Below, piece after piece: positions 62,519 to 64,000 of a DNA stretch of 64,000 nucleotides. This stretch comes from Saxidomus purpurata (lineage: Eukaryota > Mollusca > Bivalvia > Venerida > Veneridae): positions 13,301,892 through 13,365,891 of the forward strand of contig JAFMSR010000009.1 of assembly GCA_022818135.1 (NCBI GenBank), in the 5' to 3' direction. The translations under genes were made by a program, and so were the position numbers. Under the pieces are notes generated by a model. The model was not told where the DNA came from. It did not search any database and saw only the letters and a program-made list of their open reading frames with translations. How positions within the stretch are numbered: the first letter of the stretch is position 1; the number at the start of each line of letters is the position of its first letter.

Positions 62519-64000
62519 TATTTACCCCAAGGTTTGCCCGTGGAAAACGTGATGTATTTTATCGTAAAATAATGTATAGCTTCTTTCCCGCTATATCCAT
62601 ATACGAAAAGTTGCAGATCGTGTTAGAATAATTGATAAACTAATTTCTATCAATATTTTCTAACAAGTTTTGTAGATCCGAATGATCGGTGCAATACTTC
62701 TTTAAAAACAGGTTTAATTTAACCGAATTTTATACAAACATATATTAACTTCGACTTCACTGAAACTTTATACAATTAAATTGACTTTAACTGTTAACGT
62801 AGCAAAGCAACATGGGTAACATTTGTTGAGTTGTTGTTTTACACCTGTTTTGGTCATTTTAACCAGGCGGGCATAACCATGTTTCCTGTGAAAAACTAGT
62901 ACTGGACTACTTTATGCCGTGAGAAATTGCCAACTTTCTCTTCTCACTTGAAAATACATAGGCGGTACCACGGCTCGTTCACATGACCCTAAATCAGTGA
63001 TTTCAGCGATTAAATTGATACTTCTTCAAAATAAGTAACCGATCAATGCTGTGATTAATAATAAATATGTAGACTGACCCAGCAGACTTATAACTTGTAG
63101 TTCAAACAATTAAACCACCACTTTCTCTCACCAATAACCACTTTACAGGTAAAGCTGGATCCATTAAGTCAACTTATTCGAAATCTATAACATAAGATAG
63201 AATCATACAAAGCTAGTAAACTTGTGTTCAAAGTCAAGAGTAAAGCTTGTTATAGGATCATTGAATAAAAACTTGTAATATATCAATTTAGCTTATATAT
63301 CCCTTTTATTAAGATGTGTTAATACCAGGTAGAGAAAACCCATATAAACGGAGTAAAACGACCTCTGTGTAAAATTACTGACACGTTGTAGTGATATATA
63401 AAATAATATTATTATCAAAAAAGCATTTCGTTAAAGCAAATTTAAATGATTAAAAATTGCATCTAATTTTTTGGGGGTTAAAATGAAACTAAATGAAAAA
63501 GCTTTATAATACACCTGAATAATCAAGTCAAAGTCAAAATATTTAATGGTAAACAAATCAATAGTCGCGATTAATAATAAGTGCGTTTGTTTTAACTCTT
63601 TCACAGAAAAATATAAAAATATTATAAACGCGTAAAACAATTATAAGCTAACGTAGAATACAATTTATGACACGTAATCAAACAAACACCATGCTTACAG
63701 GTAAAAAGCTGCTCGATCCAAATTAACTACTAGTATTTATTTATTCTTATTTGAGTCAAATCTGCATACATACATTGATACAATGCACTTCATATAAAGC
63801 CAGATAGAACTTGTGTATGCAGCCAGTCTTAAGACTATAAAGCTATCACAGATATATTTCATATCTATTATATACTAAAAAAATAAAACTTGTCATAAAT
63901 AGTACTTTAAAAGTGATTAGCATTTATTATCACAGTTAGTACTAAAAACCATAAATATACAAGGAACGAAGCTGGCATTAATCCTGACCAGGTTAGAGCC

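Larger units (their letters stand above)
61739..64000 (+). other. First intron of the opsin-like gene (to window end)
   Basis: Starts with GTAAGC. No downstream exon with TM3 (Cys ... DRY-type end) could be recognised. Within it are a dispersed repeat, a hairpin and a 42-bp duplication. The remaining AT-rich sequence shows no other gene. Confidence 0.5.

Overview
This window is AT-rich eukaryotic DNA, almost certainly from a marine invertebrate and most likely a bivalve mollusc. The basis is the TA-rich intergenic sequence, tRNA-derived SINEs with a molluscan-type core, several decayed LINE lineages, families of degenerate tandem repeats that I recognise from bivalve genomes, and a single opsin-like GPCR exon. 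There is no bacterial gene organisation. Nearly all short open frames look like chance. Only one host protein-coding exon is convincing: the first exon of a rhodopsin-family receptor at 61297-61738, running off the right side of the window.

Layout. 1-18.2 kb is an old, degraded tandem segmental duplication. Blocks at 2.04-3.70 and 4.97-5.33 kb recur at 9.88-12.16 and 14.22-15.98 kb. A ~100-bp-period degenerate repeat at 130-480 recurs at 17.23-18.13 kb. A further block at 9.04-9.81 kb recurs at 16.03-16.82 kb. Younger elements interrupt this: a TIR element at 7.72-8.62 kb, a LINE 3' fragment at 15.1-15.9 kb and a hammerhead-ribozyme-like core at 13.77-13.81 kb on the minus strand. 19.2-23.0 kb holds giant homopolymer blocks (poly-G, 189 bp of C, ~2.9 kb of T), best read as an assembly or sequencing artefact. 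23.4-30 kb holds degenerate repeats, a 54-bp tandem array, a foldback element and a SINE.

30.7-51.5 kb is a second tandem duplication. Copy 1 is 30.70-34.28 kb. Copy 2 is split into 37.08-37.91 and 49.15-51.51 kb by an 11.2-kb insertion. That insertion is bounded exactly by inverted TTAA-AGGG(T/A)ACCGAAAGTCA termini (37908-49152), and copy 1 serves as the approximate empty site. TTAA plus AGG-type ends fit the T2/Kolobok style of DNA transposon. Its cargo is a LINE ORF1 (40521-41429), an RT-encoding but endonuclease-less LINE ORF2 (43506-45692, with a -1 frameshift near 45660), tandem repeats and SINE fragments. No transposase was found. Just to its right, a pogo/Tigger-like MITE (49754-50251) has expanded into about 23 copies of a 16-bp minisatellite matching its own terminal repeat. 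Between the two copies lies a dead LINE (35.15-36.9 kb) whose endonuclease domain is split by 409 bp of near-pure T.

51.5-61 kb is intergenic sequence with a cluster of tRNA-derived SINEs (52.0-54.3 kb), a 48-bp x3 array carrying CCAAT boxes, and two decayed LINE 3' halves (55.8-57.1 kb minus, 58.7-59.5 kb plus). The opsin-like exon at 61.3 kb has a TATA-like box and a small uORF upstream and an in-frame GT donor. The rest of its gene is not in this window.

The described genes do not form a pathway. The interest lies in genome structure: paralogous copies that give approximate empty sites for several insertions, a large TTAA-flanked composite element, a minisatellite related to a transposon terminus, a ribozyme-like motif, and homopolymer blocks that need checking against raw reads. 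All comparisons were made by eye; no alignment or database search was run.
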